Below are positions 12,801-25,881 of a stretch of 64,000 nucleotides of DNA, in pieces. Origin of the DNA: Ptychodera flava (taxonomy: Eukaryota; Hemichordata; Enteropneusta; Ptychoderidae); contig NC_091940.1 in assembly GCF_041260155.1 (NCBI RefSeq), forward strand, positions 27,841,304-27,905,303, given 5' to 3'. Positions within the stretch are counted from its first letter, which is position 1. Each line of letters opens with the position of its first letter. The translations under genes were made by a program, and so were the position numbers. Below the pieces are notes generated by a model, which was given only the letters and a program-made list of their open reading frames with translations, ran no database searches and was not told the origin of the DNA.

Positions 12801-15444
12801 ATCAGCAGTCGGTATGGAGGCATTACTTTCCAAGTGAGTCTTGATTACAGCGTTGAGCATGAATGGGGAACAAGCCGCCCCAACAGAACAGACTTGAATT
12901 GATAAACATCAAATGGACTTTCGGGATCACGAATGTCCGATAACCAAAGAAATTGGTGTATTGACGCTCGTCTTCCTCTAGACGTATGTTTAAGAATGCC
13001 TTTTCAATGTCACTGACGAAAGCGATTCGGTTAGCGCGAAATCGTAGCAAAATGGCAGGTAAATCATTGATTAATGACGGCCCAGTTTGAAGACAGTCGT
13101 TTAGACTTGCCGAGTCAGCATTTTGTTTGCTACTGCAGTCGTATACAATACGTATTGGAGTGGTAACTGAGTCCTTCTTGACAGCTCGAGCGGCAAATAA
13201 TGTCCTTCAGTTTTGTTGTCATCTTGAATCTTCTCGACGAAGTCTCGGCGCAGTTGATCGGTGATGATGTCGTCATATCTCTTCGTTAAGTCAGGGGTCA
13301 AACGGCGAACCATAGCGCGCGTGCGATTTTCAGTTGCCGCATAGTTTGAAGGCAGTGGCGGATGATCAGTTTTCCATGGTAAACGGGCTATGTATTACCA
13401 TTTCAACACGTAGATGAGTGTCCCGATATGTTTCGAAGTCGGTATTTTCATCATTTTGCGAGTCTGCCTTCACTCCGATGAGCTCTAAATTCCACCAGTT
13501 TCGTATGTCATCGTCGGTGTGTGTTTCTACGTTCACGTGATGAATATTAATGTCAGAGTCCAATTTCCCACGCTTTCCAGTAGGACCGGACAACAAGTAG
13601 CCGAACTTAGATGATATTGCAGTTGGACCTGCCCCGCGCACGATATGGTTTCCAACAAAGTTCCAATATTGATCAGCTCCGATGAGTACATCAATTTCCA
13701 TAGTTTAACATTGGAAACTGGGTGGGCAAGCTTTAATCCCCGTAGATGGTCTGAGTTGAGTATTTCTGCTGACACGTGGTGAATAGGTTGGACGAAATCT
13801 CGGGAATTATCAGGGCGTTGACAGTACTGGTATGCCCATTCTGTTCGTGCAAAGTTACCATTGCACTTTTCATGGAATGAATTTGTTTCGAATTGTCCCG
13901 AATGTTGACAGGCTCACGTTCTCATGAGTGTCCGATTTCAAGTTGAGTTTGTCAGCAAATCGCTGCGTGATAAAAGTTCTGTTGGACCCGTCGTCGAACA
14001 GCACGGTAGCGTTGATAGGTTTCCTATCGCCGACCGACATAGGAATGACTGCCGTCTTGAGGAGAACCGATCCGTTGGGTGTAGATTTCCCCTTTGTGTC
14101 GTCTGTCTTCGCCAATGCCACATGAACTTCAGAAGTTCCCTTTTCTCAGACGTTGTAGCTGATTTGGTGTCATGAAGGGTAGAGTGATGTTTACGCTTGC
14201 AGATCTTGCAAGTGTAACGAGACTTGCAATCGCTCACGCGATGCTTTCCAAGGCAATTGTAACAGAGACGATCGCGTTTGACAATGTCTAAGCGACGTTT
14301 CGGGTCGGTGACAACTTGGCAATCACTTGTGTAGTGATTTCCCTTACAAAACACGCATGTTTTGATTCTCAAAGGCTTTGTTGTGCGCGTAGATGCGGCC
14401 TTAGTATGAAATGAAGCGGTCATATTAGGCTGTGTTGCTGTGTCCGCAACCGATAACTCATCGAGTGGAACTCCGGCTTGAATGGCGTCGATTTCCCGTA
14501 GGATGGCTTTGCGCAACTCTGGTAAAGTCCAAGCCTTGTTTCCGTGATCTCTTGCAATCTGTTTCCGAATATTGTTAGGTAGTTTATCTCGAATCATGGG
14601 AATGAGAAGTTCTCCATAAGCGTTCTCTTCTTTGCCAAGTGATTGTAAACCGCGAATATGACTTTCTAATGTGTCATAAAACAATCTCAGACTGTTAATG
14701 TCACTCGTAGGTTGAGGAATCTGCCACAGTGCAGTCATGTGCGCATCGATGATCAAATGATTCTGTCCGTAGCGTTCGATGAGTAGCTCTAAAGCATGGT
14801 CGTAGTTGGAGTTTGTCAAGGCGAGACCGCTAATCGTAGGGCAGCTTCATCAGTTAAAACGCTGCGTAAGTATGTGAACTTTTGAATGTTCTCGAGGTTC
14901 TTATCATTATGGATGGACGATTTGAAAGTGTCGTAGAAACTCACCCACTCGAGTACGTTTCCTGAGAAAGTTTTCAGCTGTAGTTTCGGTAATGCGACCG
15001 TTTTCTTCGATGTGTCTTGAGTAGCGGTGTCGGAGTTCGCCGATGGGCCAGTCGCATTGTTCGGTTTGTTGTTTTGATGAAATCAGTGATCTTGTCGTTT
15101 CTCTCGAATATCTCGGACATGTAGTCGCCGGATTCTTGGCTCGCAGCATCGTAGCTTGCTTCATCCGTATTATCTAAGATATCTTCTTCGATCTTGGTTA
15201 AAGATTCGTATTTCTGAGTTAGTTGAGTGTTCAATGCTCTGAGTATCCTGTGAGCTTCAGTCTTGTTCTCAGCTGCAGCGAACGTTGATGTGAGTTGTTC
15301 TGCACGGTTGAACAGCCTCGTCATTTGGGCACGTTGTCCCCTGCGCTTGAGTTTCAACTTGGCCAATTTCGTTGCCATTTGCTCGGCTTGAGTTGGTTGC
15401 TGCTCCTCGTCAGACATCCTTATCCTGGTCTCGGCACCAAAAAA

Positions 15445-15785
15445 TGTCGTGATGGGGTTTTATGATCAAGGTTCTTGTCTGACTTATACACAGAACTGCG
15501 AACGACACCAGTTCATGCTGAGAACACAAGCTTTATTACTGAACACGCCGTGAGATAAAAAGGCGCCAACCGGAACACAACTGTAGCAATTACATATAAA
15601 GGCGCCAAAGCGCATGCACCGAATGTAATAGAACACCAAAGGATAAACATTTTTTTGGCGGGAGATTATAGTCCACAGTCATTGGATGAAAGTTACCAAA
15701 GAGTCTGATTGGTAGACGGATAACACATAGGCTCTGCTTAGTCCTATTAATAATGTTCAAATGATGTGTCATTTCTTCTCCGACA
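15445..15785 (-). repeat. BEL/Pao 5' LTR (right copy)
   Basis: Partner of 9524-9866. It is followed by the second TCAAT target duplication. The primer-binding site lies just inside it at about 15425-15444. Confidence 0.92.
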
Positions 15786-15863
15786 TCAATAGTCTTTTGT
15801 GTTAATACAATGATAACGGTAAGATTCAGCCAACCAATTGGATAACAGCTTTCGAGATTGTAC

Positions 15864-15867
<4 letters not shown>

Positions 15868-15900
<33 letters not shown>
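15868..15900. repeat. (TG)n microsatellite
   Basis: Sixteen or so TG units, followed by a looser GT-rich stretch to about 15935. Confidence 0.95.
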
Positions 15901-16003
15901 GCTGTGGTGTGTGGGTGTGATTGTGTGTGTGACACTACGTGTGTGAATAATTTCCCTTTGAAAATTCAACATTCCCTGACTACTTGATATCTCCGAAAGA
16001 AAT

Positions 16004-17215
16004 GATCCTAAAAGTAGGACAGCCATACAATGCAGAGTCACTCTTGTCAAGCTTCACAGCAGTACACAATACACATACCGATGCTAAACAAAGGCTATAC
16101 AGTGTATACAGTGTATGACAATGCCGAGCCCGTGTAAATGAAAGACTTAGGCATTCCTAGCATTAAATAGGGACCGATGTAGTCCCCGCCGGTCATCCAC
16201 CCTATCGTACAATATCTTGTTGATTAGACGAGTTCAGGAATGCATTTCTAGTCTCCTTTTTATTAGTTATAAAATATTGTCCTTTTGCCAGTGAAATTTG
16301 CCGCCTTGACAAATAAACTAAATCGTCCAGAGTCTGTGGGTCACCACCGTTGTTGCAACACATTCAAGTGTTCTGTCCGGGACACCAACTTTTTTTGCAG
16401 TCGTTTTGTGCTGCTCCAAGTTTATTGCGGAGGATAAACTAACCGCCATATTGCGATCAGTCCTACGGGAATTAAGCCGACTTGAGAATCGTTCTAGAAC
16501 CTGTTCCTACTATTTGATTTCTCATTGGAACCTACAAAAGCGTTGCTTTACGTGAAAATATGAATCCCTGGAGAGGTGCGCGTTCTACACTTTAGAACAA
16601 GCCACTCCGGTTCCGTATGTGCCATGCGCAGACGAGGTACGATCATCATTCATTCAGTGTTACGACATCGACATATTAAAGGTATACTGTCACCCGTTCC
16701 AATTTTGCCACAGTTACCATGGAAAGAGAAAATCTAACCAATCACAGATTTTAAGCGGGTGGCCGCTTTATAAAAGCAGCGCCCTCACATGGACATCTGT
16801 AATACCAAGGAACGCCCCTTTGACCATATATGGGTATATTTAGATTACACGTGACTGTATACCTTTAAGCGCTGTCAGCTGACCTCATCTGCCCTAAAGT
16901 TAAACAAAGCTTAGACAGTGACTGCTGCGTCTCAAACGATTTAATACTGTACACCCCGAAGACAGGGTCGATGTTTACATTTCTGAATTTATTGGCAAGG
17001 CGCCGTGAACTTTGTGACGAATATCCTTGACATCAAACTGCTGACTTTGAGCTGAACTGGATGAAGTAAAGAAAGTTTTAAAGGAATCGGAAGAACAGTT
17101 TTTCGACTTTTCCTTTATATTAGTGATCGGAATTGCCTGAAAAGTTTTTTTTTATTCAACTTTTTGTACCACTCATCAAATGATTTTTTTTATCGGGATA
17201 AAGGGGTAAGGACGC
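16004..17215 (+). repeat. Module M, copy 1 (orphan promoter/first-exon-like module)
   Basis: Diverged third copy of the sequence found at 18154-19245 and 42611-43715. Shared blocks are GATCCTAAAAGTAGGAC at the start, a TGTAAATGAAAGACT block, CAGCTGACCTCAT with a following AAACAAAG block, and a GTAAG splice-donor-like site at 17206 at the end. It is interrupted by a TTAA-flanked small element (16676-16868). No paralogous coding exons follow it before copy 2, so it looks like an extra tandem copy of the 5' module without its own gene. Confidence 0.6.
16676..16868. mobile_element. TTAA-flanked MITE (piggyBac- or Kolobok-like)
   Basis: A 185-bp element with inverted ends AGGTATACTGTCAC and GTGACTGTATACCT (one mismatch), bounded on both sides by TTAA. 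TTAA target duplications are typical of piggyBac and Kolobok elements. It has no coding capacity and is inserted in module M copy 1 just before the CAGCTGACCTCAT block. It carries a TATAAAA string at about 16769-16775. Confidence 0.8.
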
Positions 17216-17888
17216 ACACGCAGTGTTTTCTCTGCATTGGTCAATTTTTATTATTTAATTTTTTTTATTCATCTCCTTTTACTTTTTCGTTTTACTTTTC
17301 AGCTTGATCTATTTTGTGAATAAAGAATTTTTTCTGTTTCCATGTGTCTTTATTCCTTAGGCTAGCTGTCTCCCTCAGGTGCGTAAAGCTGTGCGCTGAT
17401 TGTCCTTTTGACCTACTTTTGACCTGAATTAAAAGGAGGGGATCGTCGGAACTGCGCAAGTGCAACTTTCTTATTTACAAACAATGTATTTCATGCATGA
17501 TATGTAGATGAATCACATCAACATAGTTGCAACATATAATCTTTTAGGATATTCAATGTTAACAAACCCGTTTTATCTTTCATCATTCGCCAACGTACCC
17601 TAGCTAGATACAGTGTTCACATCGGTCGTAGGGGTCCCTGGTAACCCTTGAGCAGAGTTCCGACAACGCGCCCTTCCTTTAATTGTTGTAGATTTTTGTA
17701 CGCCCTCAACGGCCAACCTTTTCCCTCTGGCTGTACAGTCAAACAGGTATATCTTAATTTGGCCGTTGAGGGCCGCTGAGAGCGTATAGTTTGCAACAAA
17801 AATCAAGAAGCAATGTAGACTTTTCTCCTATTTGAAACACCATTGTATGCATTCTAATTCGTATCTATCAAAACGATGGTTCATATAT
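17216..17888. other. Intergenic, no gene seen
   Basis: AT-rich DNA between module M copies 1 and 2. The only structure noted is a short hairpin: GCCCTCAACGGCCAA near 17702 is mirrored by TTGGCCGTTGAGGGC near 17759, with a loop of about 42 bases. Confidence 0.5.
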
Positions 17889-17988
17889 GTATTATGTATG
17901 TATGTATGTATGTATGTATGTATGTATGTATGTATGTATGTATGTATGTATGTATGTATGTATGTATGTATGTATGTATGTATGTACG

Positions 17989-18043
<55 letters not shown>
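17889..18043. repeat. (TATG)n followed by (TA)n microsatellite
   Basis: About 24 TATG units to 17985, then about 25 TA units from 17993. Just after it, a 34-bp unit containing CATTGATTATTTAAAATTCG is repeated twice in tandem (18054-18120). Open frames across this tract are artefacts of the repeat. Confidence 0.95.
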
Positions 18044-18050
<7 letters not shown>

Positions 18051-18793
18051 TTAAAATTCATTGATTATTTAAAATTCGTAATCCCCGGAAATTCATTGAT
18101 TATTTAAAATTCGTAATCCGCGAGAACATGGTGTCAACGGCGTCTTAAAATATGATCCTAAAAGTAGGACATGCGTTCAAACCAGCCTGAGGTCGATACG
18201 AACTTTCGACATATCACTCAGAGGTAACCCGTCTAGGCTTAGTACCTGTATGCTTAATTCACATAGTGAAAACGCTTACACAGTGTTTGACAATGTCAAG
18301 CCAATGTAAATGAAAGACTCAGCGTTCGTTGCACTGAATGGGAACTGGTGTTCGTGGCTCCCTTCCCGTCAACCACCCCTCCTCATAATGTCTCTGTGAC
18401 GTAAGTATACTGTGAAGGCTTGTTTGTACTTATGTTTTTCTTAGAGGGTCAGAGCAATGAAGCGCAGTTACCGTTTCTCCCCTTTCCTAGAAGATTTGGT
18501 TCTTCTATCACTGTAAAATTTAATCTTGAAATATTCTCGATCCAGAAAGTCTGAAGCTTTTATATCGTCGTCTCGGTTTCGACAGAGATGCTCTACTTTG
18601 GACGTCCGTTTGATTTTATTGTTGTCAGGTTGTGCGGACCTCGTTTTTGTTGTCAAGGAACAGATGGACCGCCATATTGTGATGTCATCCAACACCTTCA
18701 AATCATCAAACCCCGTCTACTTGTCCTGGTTTGTTTTCTCTTTGACTTAGCATGCCAACTCCGAGCCCTGCTAAATTGTGTTTTTTTTGTGCA

Positions 18794-18800
18794 TATAAAA
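18794..18800 (+). promoter_or_regulatory. TATA-like box, candidate gene B promoter
   Basis: GCATATAAAATC is conserved at the same place in the C-side copy (43260). It lies about 440 bases before the shared GTAAGA donor that would end a non-coding first exon. The sequence and position are seen; the role is inferred. Confidence 0.3.
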
Positions 18801-19238
18801 TCCATCAGGGGCGTTCTACTTCTACATATAAACCACGTCGTTTCAATCTCTGTCATGCGCAAATGAGGTGCGAACATTATTATGCGAGTGAGTGGGGTTA
18901 TCATATATGGTGACGGCCAGCTGACCTCATTTGTCTTACAGCTAAACAAAGATTTTGACAGTTTTCTCAAAGGCGGTTTAACACAAGCTTGGCACTCCTT
19001 GAGGAGGCATGATATATACGGCGCTGAAATTATCCACTAAGCGCCTTTAACTTTGGGACAAATATCATTCACCTCGAAGTGCTGACTATGCGCAGAACTT
19101 GGTGACGAATCATAATTTTTAATAGTCTAGAAGAAAAGTTCTTCAACTGTTAATTTTGTTTTGCTCAGAAGCGACTGAAATATTATTCACAATCAACAGG
19201 TGGTACCGCTCCGTAGATGATTCCTTGTGGGACAAAGA

Positions 19239-19245
19239 AGTAAGA
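19239..19245 (+). promoter_or_regulatory. Candidate 5' splice donor of the gene B non-coding first exon
   Basis: AGTAAGA, with the GT at 19240-19241. It matches GGTAAGA at 43710 (C) and at 60353 (D) in a similar purine-rich context beginning GGGA. It would pair with the acceptor at 31571 just before the gene B start codon. Confidence 0.4.
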
Positions 19246-21176
19246 ACGTAAGTGCTATCATATTACGTTATACTATTTGCCAACCAATTACATCTGTATT
19301 ACAATAATAAGGAAAATTTTGTCTGACTACTGTAAACAGCTTTGGTACACATCTACTCAATCAAGCAGACAAATAAATTGACTACTTGGGGTTTGGTTTC
19401 TGTGGCTCAATATCTATCCGGACTGTTTTTGAGCCGTCAGCAAAATATATTGTCGACTTACATGGAGGTCAGAGATCGGTTGAAACTATTTACACATATG
19501 TCAGCCAGAAGTATGGCATTGTCACTTCAGTGGTAACCGCCGCGCACACTAATAGGGTGGCATACCGCCGTTTATCGGAGTGTGGCCCTTGTCTAAAATA
19601 TATCGCTCACCAGGAGCCTTGACATAGCAAGGTATCTTTTGTCCAGTGGTATAGGCTATTTTGTATGTCTCCACTCCGAACCGTTACACAGACATGAAAA
19701 ATCAAAACATTGGTCTTTTTCTTGGTAGTCAAGTCTCAAATTTATGTTTATCCAAAAATGCTAGATATTTCCTTCTGATCAACAAGACGCTGCGTTTTGT
19801 CGGGAGACACATTAAGTCATTTCGATAAATACGTACGATTCATGATCATGCGCACTGAAATTACAGACAGACGACATACAAAGTATGAAATCAATCTATG
19901 GTATTTAACTTGCTAAATTGGTTTTCTAAGTCGACGATGAAGAACGTAACGGTACAGTTTGATCGTCCCTACGAACATTGATCCGGTTTTAGCCTTAATT
20001 TCAAGTAGCCAGCTACTAAAGGTTGTTCTTCCTCAACATCGCGCCATTTTCTGTCAATAAAAAGATTCGTTGCGTTAAGGCAAAGCCTGTCCTTAATCCC
20101 TTCTGTTCTAGCGCAAACATTAATAGTAATTTTAAGTTTGACATCTTTAACATTGCCTGAAACTGGGAAACACTGTGACACAAAGAACAAAACCAAGGAG
20201 GAAAATAGGAAGTTGCAGAAATGTCCGTCGTCCGGGGTAGGTGATCTTGGTCTCAGTACACTGGTTGATACATGCTATGGTTGATTTTATTTTAATACAT
20301 TTGACTATATGATATGCATTGCCAATGAAGAGTTATACTGCAAACCTTTGGTGTCGTGGTCTTATGTTTGCATTGGTTTTGCAAAGATTTAGTTTGTTCC
20401 TTCTCTGTGTCACTTATATGTCCTTTGACAACTTTACGCGAAGTTTTGTGTGTGTTGCGTCTATTACCTGACGCGTTTGATTACCTAATGCGCCAAAGCA
20501 AGCAAGTCAACAAGGAACGCACCAGCAAAGTATAACCATAGACCTCTTTGTTAGAGACTATTAGGGGGTTTACACGTGTGAGTTAAGTCCGGAGTTGACA
20601 CCGGAATAAATTTAAACCTGTGTCAATTTGACGTGTAAACAGACAACACCGAACTAACAAAGAACTAAATTAATTCGGTGTCAGAGGGCTGGTCCAGGTT
20701 CGGTGCTCCGTACTAAACAATGGCCCATTATACGTGTGACCACAGGGTGTTGTCTAAATGTCCGTCCCCAGGGGTGGGTAGGTGTTTCGTTGTATTGCTA
20801 ATAAAGATATATTCTACCAACCTTTGGTGTTTTGGTCTTAAACTTAGCACTGCCCTTGACAATCTTGCGTTAACGTTTTATCAACATGCTGTATCTATTA
20901 TCTGGTGAGTTTGAGTGCCTAATTGCCAAAGTAAGCAAGGGTAAATTACTAAGCTGTGGACGCTGTCACCAGATTATCACCGGATTAAATTTGACAAAGT
21001 CAACAACGAACGCGCCAGTAGTAACTGGCGCGTTCGTTGTTGACTTTGTCAATTTAATCCGGTGATAATCTGGTGACAGCGTCCACAGCTTAGTAATTTA
21101 CCCTTGCTTACTTTGGCCAATTAGGCACTCAAACTCATCAGATAATAGATACAGCATGTTGATAAAACGTTAAAGG

Positions 21177-24100
21177 CAGGGGGAGCCTATAAATACCCCC
21201 TATCTCCCTGGGCATTCATAATCCAATATGAGTGGCGTACGGTAACAGCGTCAACGAATGCTCCCGAAAATCTGGAGCTTTCAACAACCATGGTGTAAAT
21301 TAAAGCACTGTTCCAACATATTACGTTTTGTGAATACTTGTTGCATCACCTTATTGGTGAAATTCGCTCATTTTTTCCATTTTAAGTTGATTTTTGATGC
21401 CAAAACTGCTTCGATGTTGTGTTCAAAGCGTCCACAGAACAATAGATGAAAGCATTCAAACAGCTGCCAATCACGAGGGGACGCGAAAAGGTGCAAACGA
21501 TCAAACATTTGATGTGTACATCGGATCGATTACGACGTCAACAATGAATAAACGATTCTTACCACTGAGCAAAATACTTGTCAATGACCAACGGTTACTG
21601 AACACGAGTCTCAGATGAGTTCAGACACAAACGGACTGCTTCATGGTTTCAAGCAGATTGCCTCTCCCTGTTTGTTTGTTGATCTGTGTACCTGTAGGCC
21701 TATGAATGGGTGATGTGTATGTTGACCTGCAGTATGATATTTTATGATGGATCTCTTTTGGAAGTATATAGTGGCCTAGCCCTGCGTACGATGCCGTGTG
21801 TTTCCGGCGTTATACGGCCTCCCACCACGGCTCTGATGATTGCCATGGACAAAACCGGCAACATGCGGATCCAATTTGGACGGAGCACGAACAACTACTT
21901 TTCTGACTGTTTTCGGCCGAAATCAACTCGAGTCCGATCCAAATCCAATTGCCTACCCAAATCACTCAACCGCTCACAGAGTGCGAAAAGAATGCTCTCG
22001 TGACGTCTAAAACCGTTGTTTGCTGGCGATGCATGGTCAATGGCCGAGGCAGTGCCGATACGTTCATGCCACGATTATGCAGGTGCCCATGAGCTGCATT
22101 ATTTCCTGTCGGGTCGGGGCGATGAAACTAAATCGCAATTGACCCATCTCTGTCGGATTTGACCAAAAAGAGACACTTGAAATAGATTATAGCATCAAAT
22201 GTTGACATTCAGACTGAAACATGATGAAGGGTCTGAAGATCGCCGTGATGTCGTTATTCTCTATACGTTTTTCTGAGCTTGTTTTTTACTAAATTGCTCT
22301 AATATTATCTGACGTTTTTTGATCAATTTTTCTTTCCCAACCAGGGCACAACATTACCTTTTTTACTTTCATAGCAACCTAGGATTCATTTAATTCGCAG
22401 ATTACATGTAAAAGACTCTTATGTTCTTCCTCGATTGTCTGTGACTGATTTTGCTTTCCCGATATCGATATTGCGTTCGCACTCACATGTCTTGAACCTT
22501 ACGTCATTCACTGAAATAGTTTTCGGACAAACTCAAGAAATTCGACAACTACTAACGAATAATCGGCAAAATTTACAGAGACTAGCAATAATATTTATGG
22601 TCATTTTACCATCTTTAGCTAAGCGGATTCGCTTGGCGGAAGCAGTATCTAACGATCTGAGTTCCCAGTTTTACCCTACCGTGTGAGTGTGAGATCATAA
22701 TCTTACGATGTTCCGAGTGGCCTGGAAATTTTTTATAATATACAATAAATTGACCCTATCAAAATTACTCTGTTTTACATTGCTTGGATATTGATATTTT
22801 TTTCTATACTTTTTGACTTTTGATTTTTTTATTCTCCATTAGCGGCAGCACATGTACGGTTACAACTGTCATGTGATGACCGGAGTGCGATTGTAAAGTT
22901 GTCGGGAACAGTTGTTGTTCAGAAGAAAAATCATTTTGTAGTTAGAGGCTGCAGTTCGGGATTGTTCATGATAAACAACCAATTATACATTTCCTATATC
23001 TTTGAAACGGGGATTACGGTAATCTTTCTTGTGATGAAAATTTTTTGAACGTGTTTGCAATGTGTTCCCACGATAAGTGTAAACTGATTCTTTGTCAGTA
23101 AAAATCGTCAGAAATGGTCCAGTAACCATGGTAAAATAGACACAGATGAAAAAATCATTGCGAGGAAGATAGTAAGAAATTCACATTGCAATATTTGCTG
23201 TCGTATTTCTCAGCAGGAATAACCCATTTTTACACTTGTATAAGAAGAGCAAGCAGGTGTTCGGCGGTCAATTACTTCTATCATAACAATCTTGATCGCA
23301 GCTATTTGGCGAGAAGACAGCGGGTACTTAAAATCTCGCAAAATTATTGACATCATGTCTTTGTATTGACAATTTTCGATCGGAGGCAGTTCAAATCAAC
23401 AGCCGTGGTATATTAGGAATCGTGTTTATCACTGGACACCGAACTACCTGGTATCAACAGTACGTTATGTACCATCGGCGGTAACACATTGGTCGTAATC
23501 TTGTCTAATTCTGCCCCGCCTTTTCCACCGTCCTGAAAAAGCTATAATTTTTTTACCCTGACATATAATACAGCGACCTTGCACACTAATGATCATTCCA
23601 ATGATTCTGTTGGGGCTTGTTGGCTTTTTAATTGGCTCCGTGGCCCCGGTAAGATTTTTTTCAATACGATACACAGTTTGAATTTTTTTCAACGTAAATT
23701 TAGTATATTGCCAGTTTGTTGGGTAAAGTTGTCTGGAATGAAAGTTTGAGTTGACGCTGACAGAGTAGACGTCGAGCCCGGTACATTTGACTGAGATCCG
23801 GTCGGTTTGGGGTCGTTTAGTCCGGAAACCTGTAGAGTTTTGTATGATCATCGTTCGGAATTAAGGTGAATTTTTTTTGTCAAAGTAATTCAGTAACAAT
23901 GTATGCCAGATTCCTTGTGTTGTTTTTGTCACTGTCATACGCGTATACGGACGGTTTTCGATTAAAAACTGTAAAAATATCCAGTGCTCGTAAATGCGTT
24001 CATAGTTTATTCAGTGACTGTTTACGCAGCAGTCGTCGATTCGACTAGGATTTGCCACCACGTAACAACTGTAAACACCGCGTCAACAGTCAATACGAAA

Positions 24101-24517
24101 ATTTTGTGCTGAATCGAGTAAGATAATAATTGGCTTGCAGTGGGAAAGGTCAGTCCATCATCCGTCAAAGTTTTTGAGCCAAAAAATCTCCACTGTGCAC
24201 CAACTACATGAGTGGCTGTTATAGTTGTACATGTAGTTCCATGGGCTTTCCTCTGTCCCTTGTTAGGAGCTATGTTCAAAGTGCGTCAAGCTACGAATAT
24301 CGGTGAAGTACCGGGTACATTGATTTTGTTCAAAGCCACTGCCTGTTTGTTCCCCGTGTTGTTTTTTTGTGTTCCTAATGTTGGTTGGCTCTAATGCGTA
24401 CAAACATAGCAGTCGGGATTAAGATTTCCTGGATAAATAGATACACTCATGGTTTATTCCGCCTCTGACGCAAAGGTACACATTGTTTTACATGTGCCAC
24501 TCCTAGGCCCTGGGATC
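21177..24517. mobile_element. TTAA-flanked 3.3-kb insertion in the right arm of F2
   Basis: The right arm of F2 stops at CGTTAA (21171-21176) and resumes at TTAACGCAAG (24515 on); the left arm shows the uninterrupted CTTGCGTTAACG. TTAA is therefore the target duplication. The inserted ends begin AGGCAGGG and, on the other strand, AGGTATGG, a weak inverted repeat. Open frames inside (for example 21710-22003, 22435-22686 and minus 23465-23851) show no domain I recognise, so it is probably a non-autonomous piggyBac- or Kolobok-type element. Confidence 0.65.
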
Positions 24518-25881
24518 GATTTCCATACCTTTAACGCAAGATTGTCAAGGGCAGTACTAAGTTTAAGACCAAAACACCAAAGGTTGGTAGAATATATCTT
24601 TATTAGCAATACAACGAAACACCTACCCACCCCTGGGGACGGACATTTAGACAACACCCTGCACTGTAAAGTTAAGTGTTCAAGGATAGAACACCAATTA
24701 AACGCCATTTTGTAACACTTTTTGAACGCGTCTAGACGTTCAGAAATTTAACACTACGTGTTCAACCAACGTTCAATTTTGAACACACGTGTGCAGATTT
24801 TGAACGCTACGTGTTCATCAGACATGATATTGAACACCATGGTGTTCCATATCTGAACACACGTTGCACATCAAATGTGTTCAAACAATTGAACGCATTT
24901 ACGCGTTCAAAGGGCTGTAACACTTTTTGAACGCACGGACGCCGTTCAACGATAAGTGTGTTAAAGGTTAGAACACATGATGCGCGCTTGTTGAACACCT
25001 TTAATTTTGGGCGTTCAGGGTGTGTTCAAGCCTTGAAATAACATTACAGACCACTGATATTCAGAAAACTTATTTTATTCTAAAAATACACAAAGCATTT
25101 CTAGAGTAAAATACAATTACTGTAAAATGGGCAAATAAACATTGCCAATTTGTATGTAAAGTTTGTCAGAGGAAAATACAAACGGTGTTAACACCCTTCA
25201 ATCAAAAACATAAGCAATAAAAAATCCCCATCAACACTGTAGATCGTTTTAAAAAATATGAACAAAGTAATGAAAGCTCAAAATTTGGCTTACTTATTGT
25301 GTTGAAAACACGTATATGTATGAAATGCATACTTCATTGTTGTAAGATGGTTTCTTAAGACATTTCCTCTTGTATAGACAATTGTAAATTTTGAAGAAAA
25401 AAAAAGTTAGTCGAGGCTTCTCTAGTGCACATGGTATATAGTTGTCCACACTAAAGTAAACACAACATGTCAAGTTGTCAAAGTGTCATAGTGTCAAAAA
25501 TGACGAAAATTGCCATGAAATATAAAAGTTTGAATATTTCATCACAACTAGCACAAATTTTACTAGGGCCATTCTTAGGGACATGTTTACCAAATATTGA
25601 AGACGTCAGTAAAAGAGAAGAAGATTTTTGCCAAAAATAGCAAAATTAGCCTCAAAAATATAAATTTGCATAGTTCATCATAATTTGAACATATGTGATT
25701 AGGGTAATCCCTGGGGACCTGTAATCCAAATATTAAAGGATTTGTACAGGCTGTTTTAAAGAAAAACCTTGGGATGTACAAATTTGAGGACAATACTACA
25801 CATCCACCTATTTAGCTGACCGCAAAGCTAAAAACCAGTTGCTAAGAACAAGAGACGTGTTAAGCTACATTACAAAATTCT

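Larger units (their letters stand above)
9524..15785 (-). mobile_element. BEL/Pao LTR retrotransposon, young but broken
   Basis: A 6.3-kb element on the minus strand between two near-identical LTRs of about 342 bp that start TGTCG and end CGACA. It is flanked by a 5-bp direct repeat TCAAT (9519-9523 and 15786-15790). A primer-binding site starting TGGTGCCGAGACC lies directly inside the right (5') LTR. The gag part occupies roughly 13.9-15.4 kb, with the DUF1759-type Gag and two CCHC knuckles. The pol part (protease, reverse transcriptase, RNase H, integrase) occupies roughly 10.1-13.9 kb; this is the single-polyprotein layout of BEL/Pao. The copy is broken in roughly ten places. The LTRs differ at only a handful of positions, so the insertion is recent. 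Confidence 0.92.
18154..20211 (+). repeat. Module M, copy 2 and following 5' flank of gene B (paralogous to 42611-44510)
   Basis: Aligns along its length with 42611-44510 upstream of gene C. It starts at GATCCTAAAAGTAGGACATGCG and contains a TATA-like box (18794), the CAGCTGACCTCAT block and a splice-donor-like GTAAGA (19240). The later part includes the conserved block TTTGAGCCGTCAGCA. The homology is cut at about 20211 by the nested transposon cluster and resumes at 30137 (TGTAGGGCGACGA), matching the uninterrupted order in the C copy. I infer that it is the promoter and non-coding first exon of gene B; no coding exon is recognised in it. Confidence 0.7.

Noticed and set aside
17832-18107. 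Open frame of repeated Met-Tyr-Val-Cys codons
   Set aside because: Product of the (TATG)n and (TA)n microsatellite, not a gene.
18526-18866. Open frames in module M copy 2
   Set aside because: The frames are not kept in copies 1 and 3, so the conservation is of DNA and not of protein.
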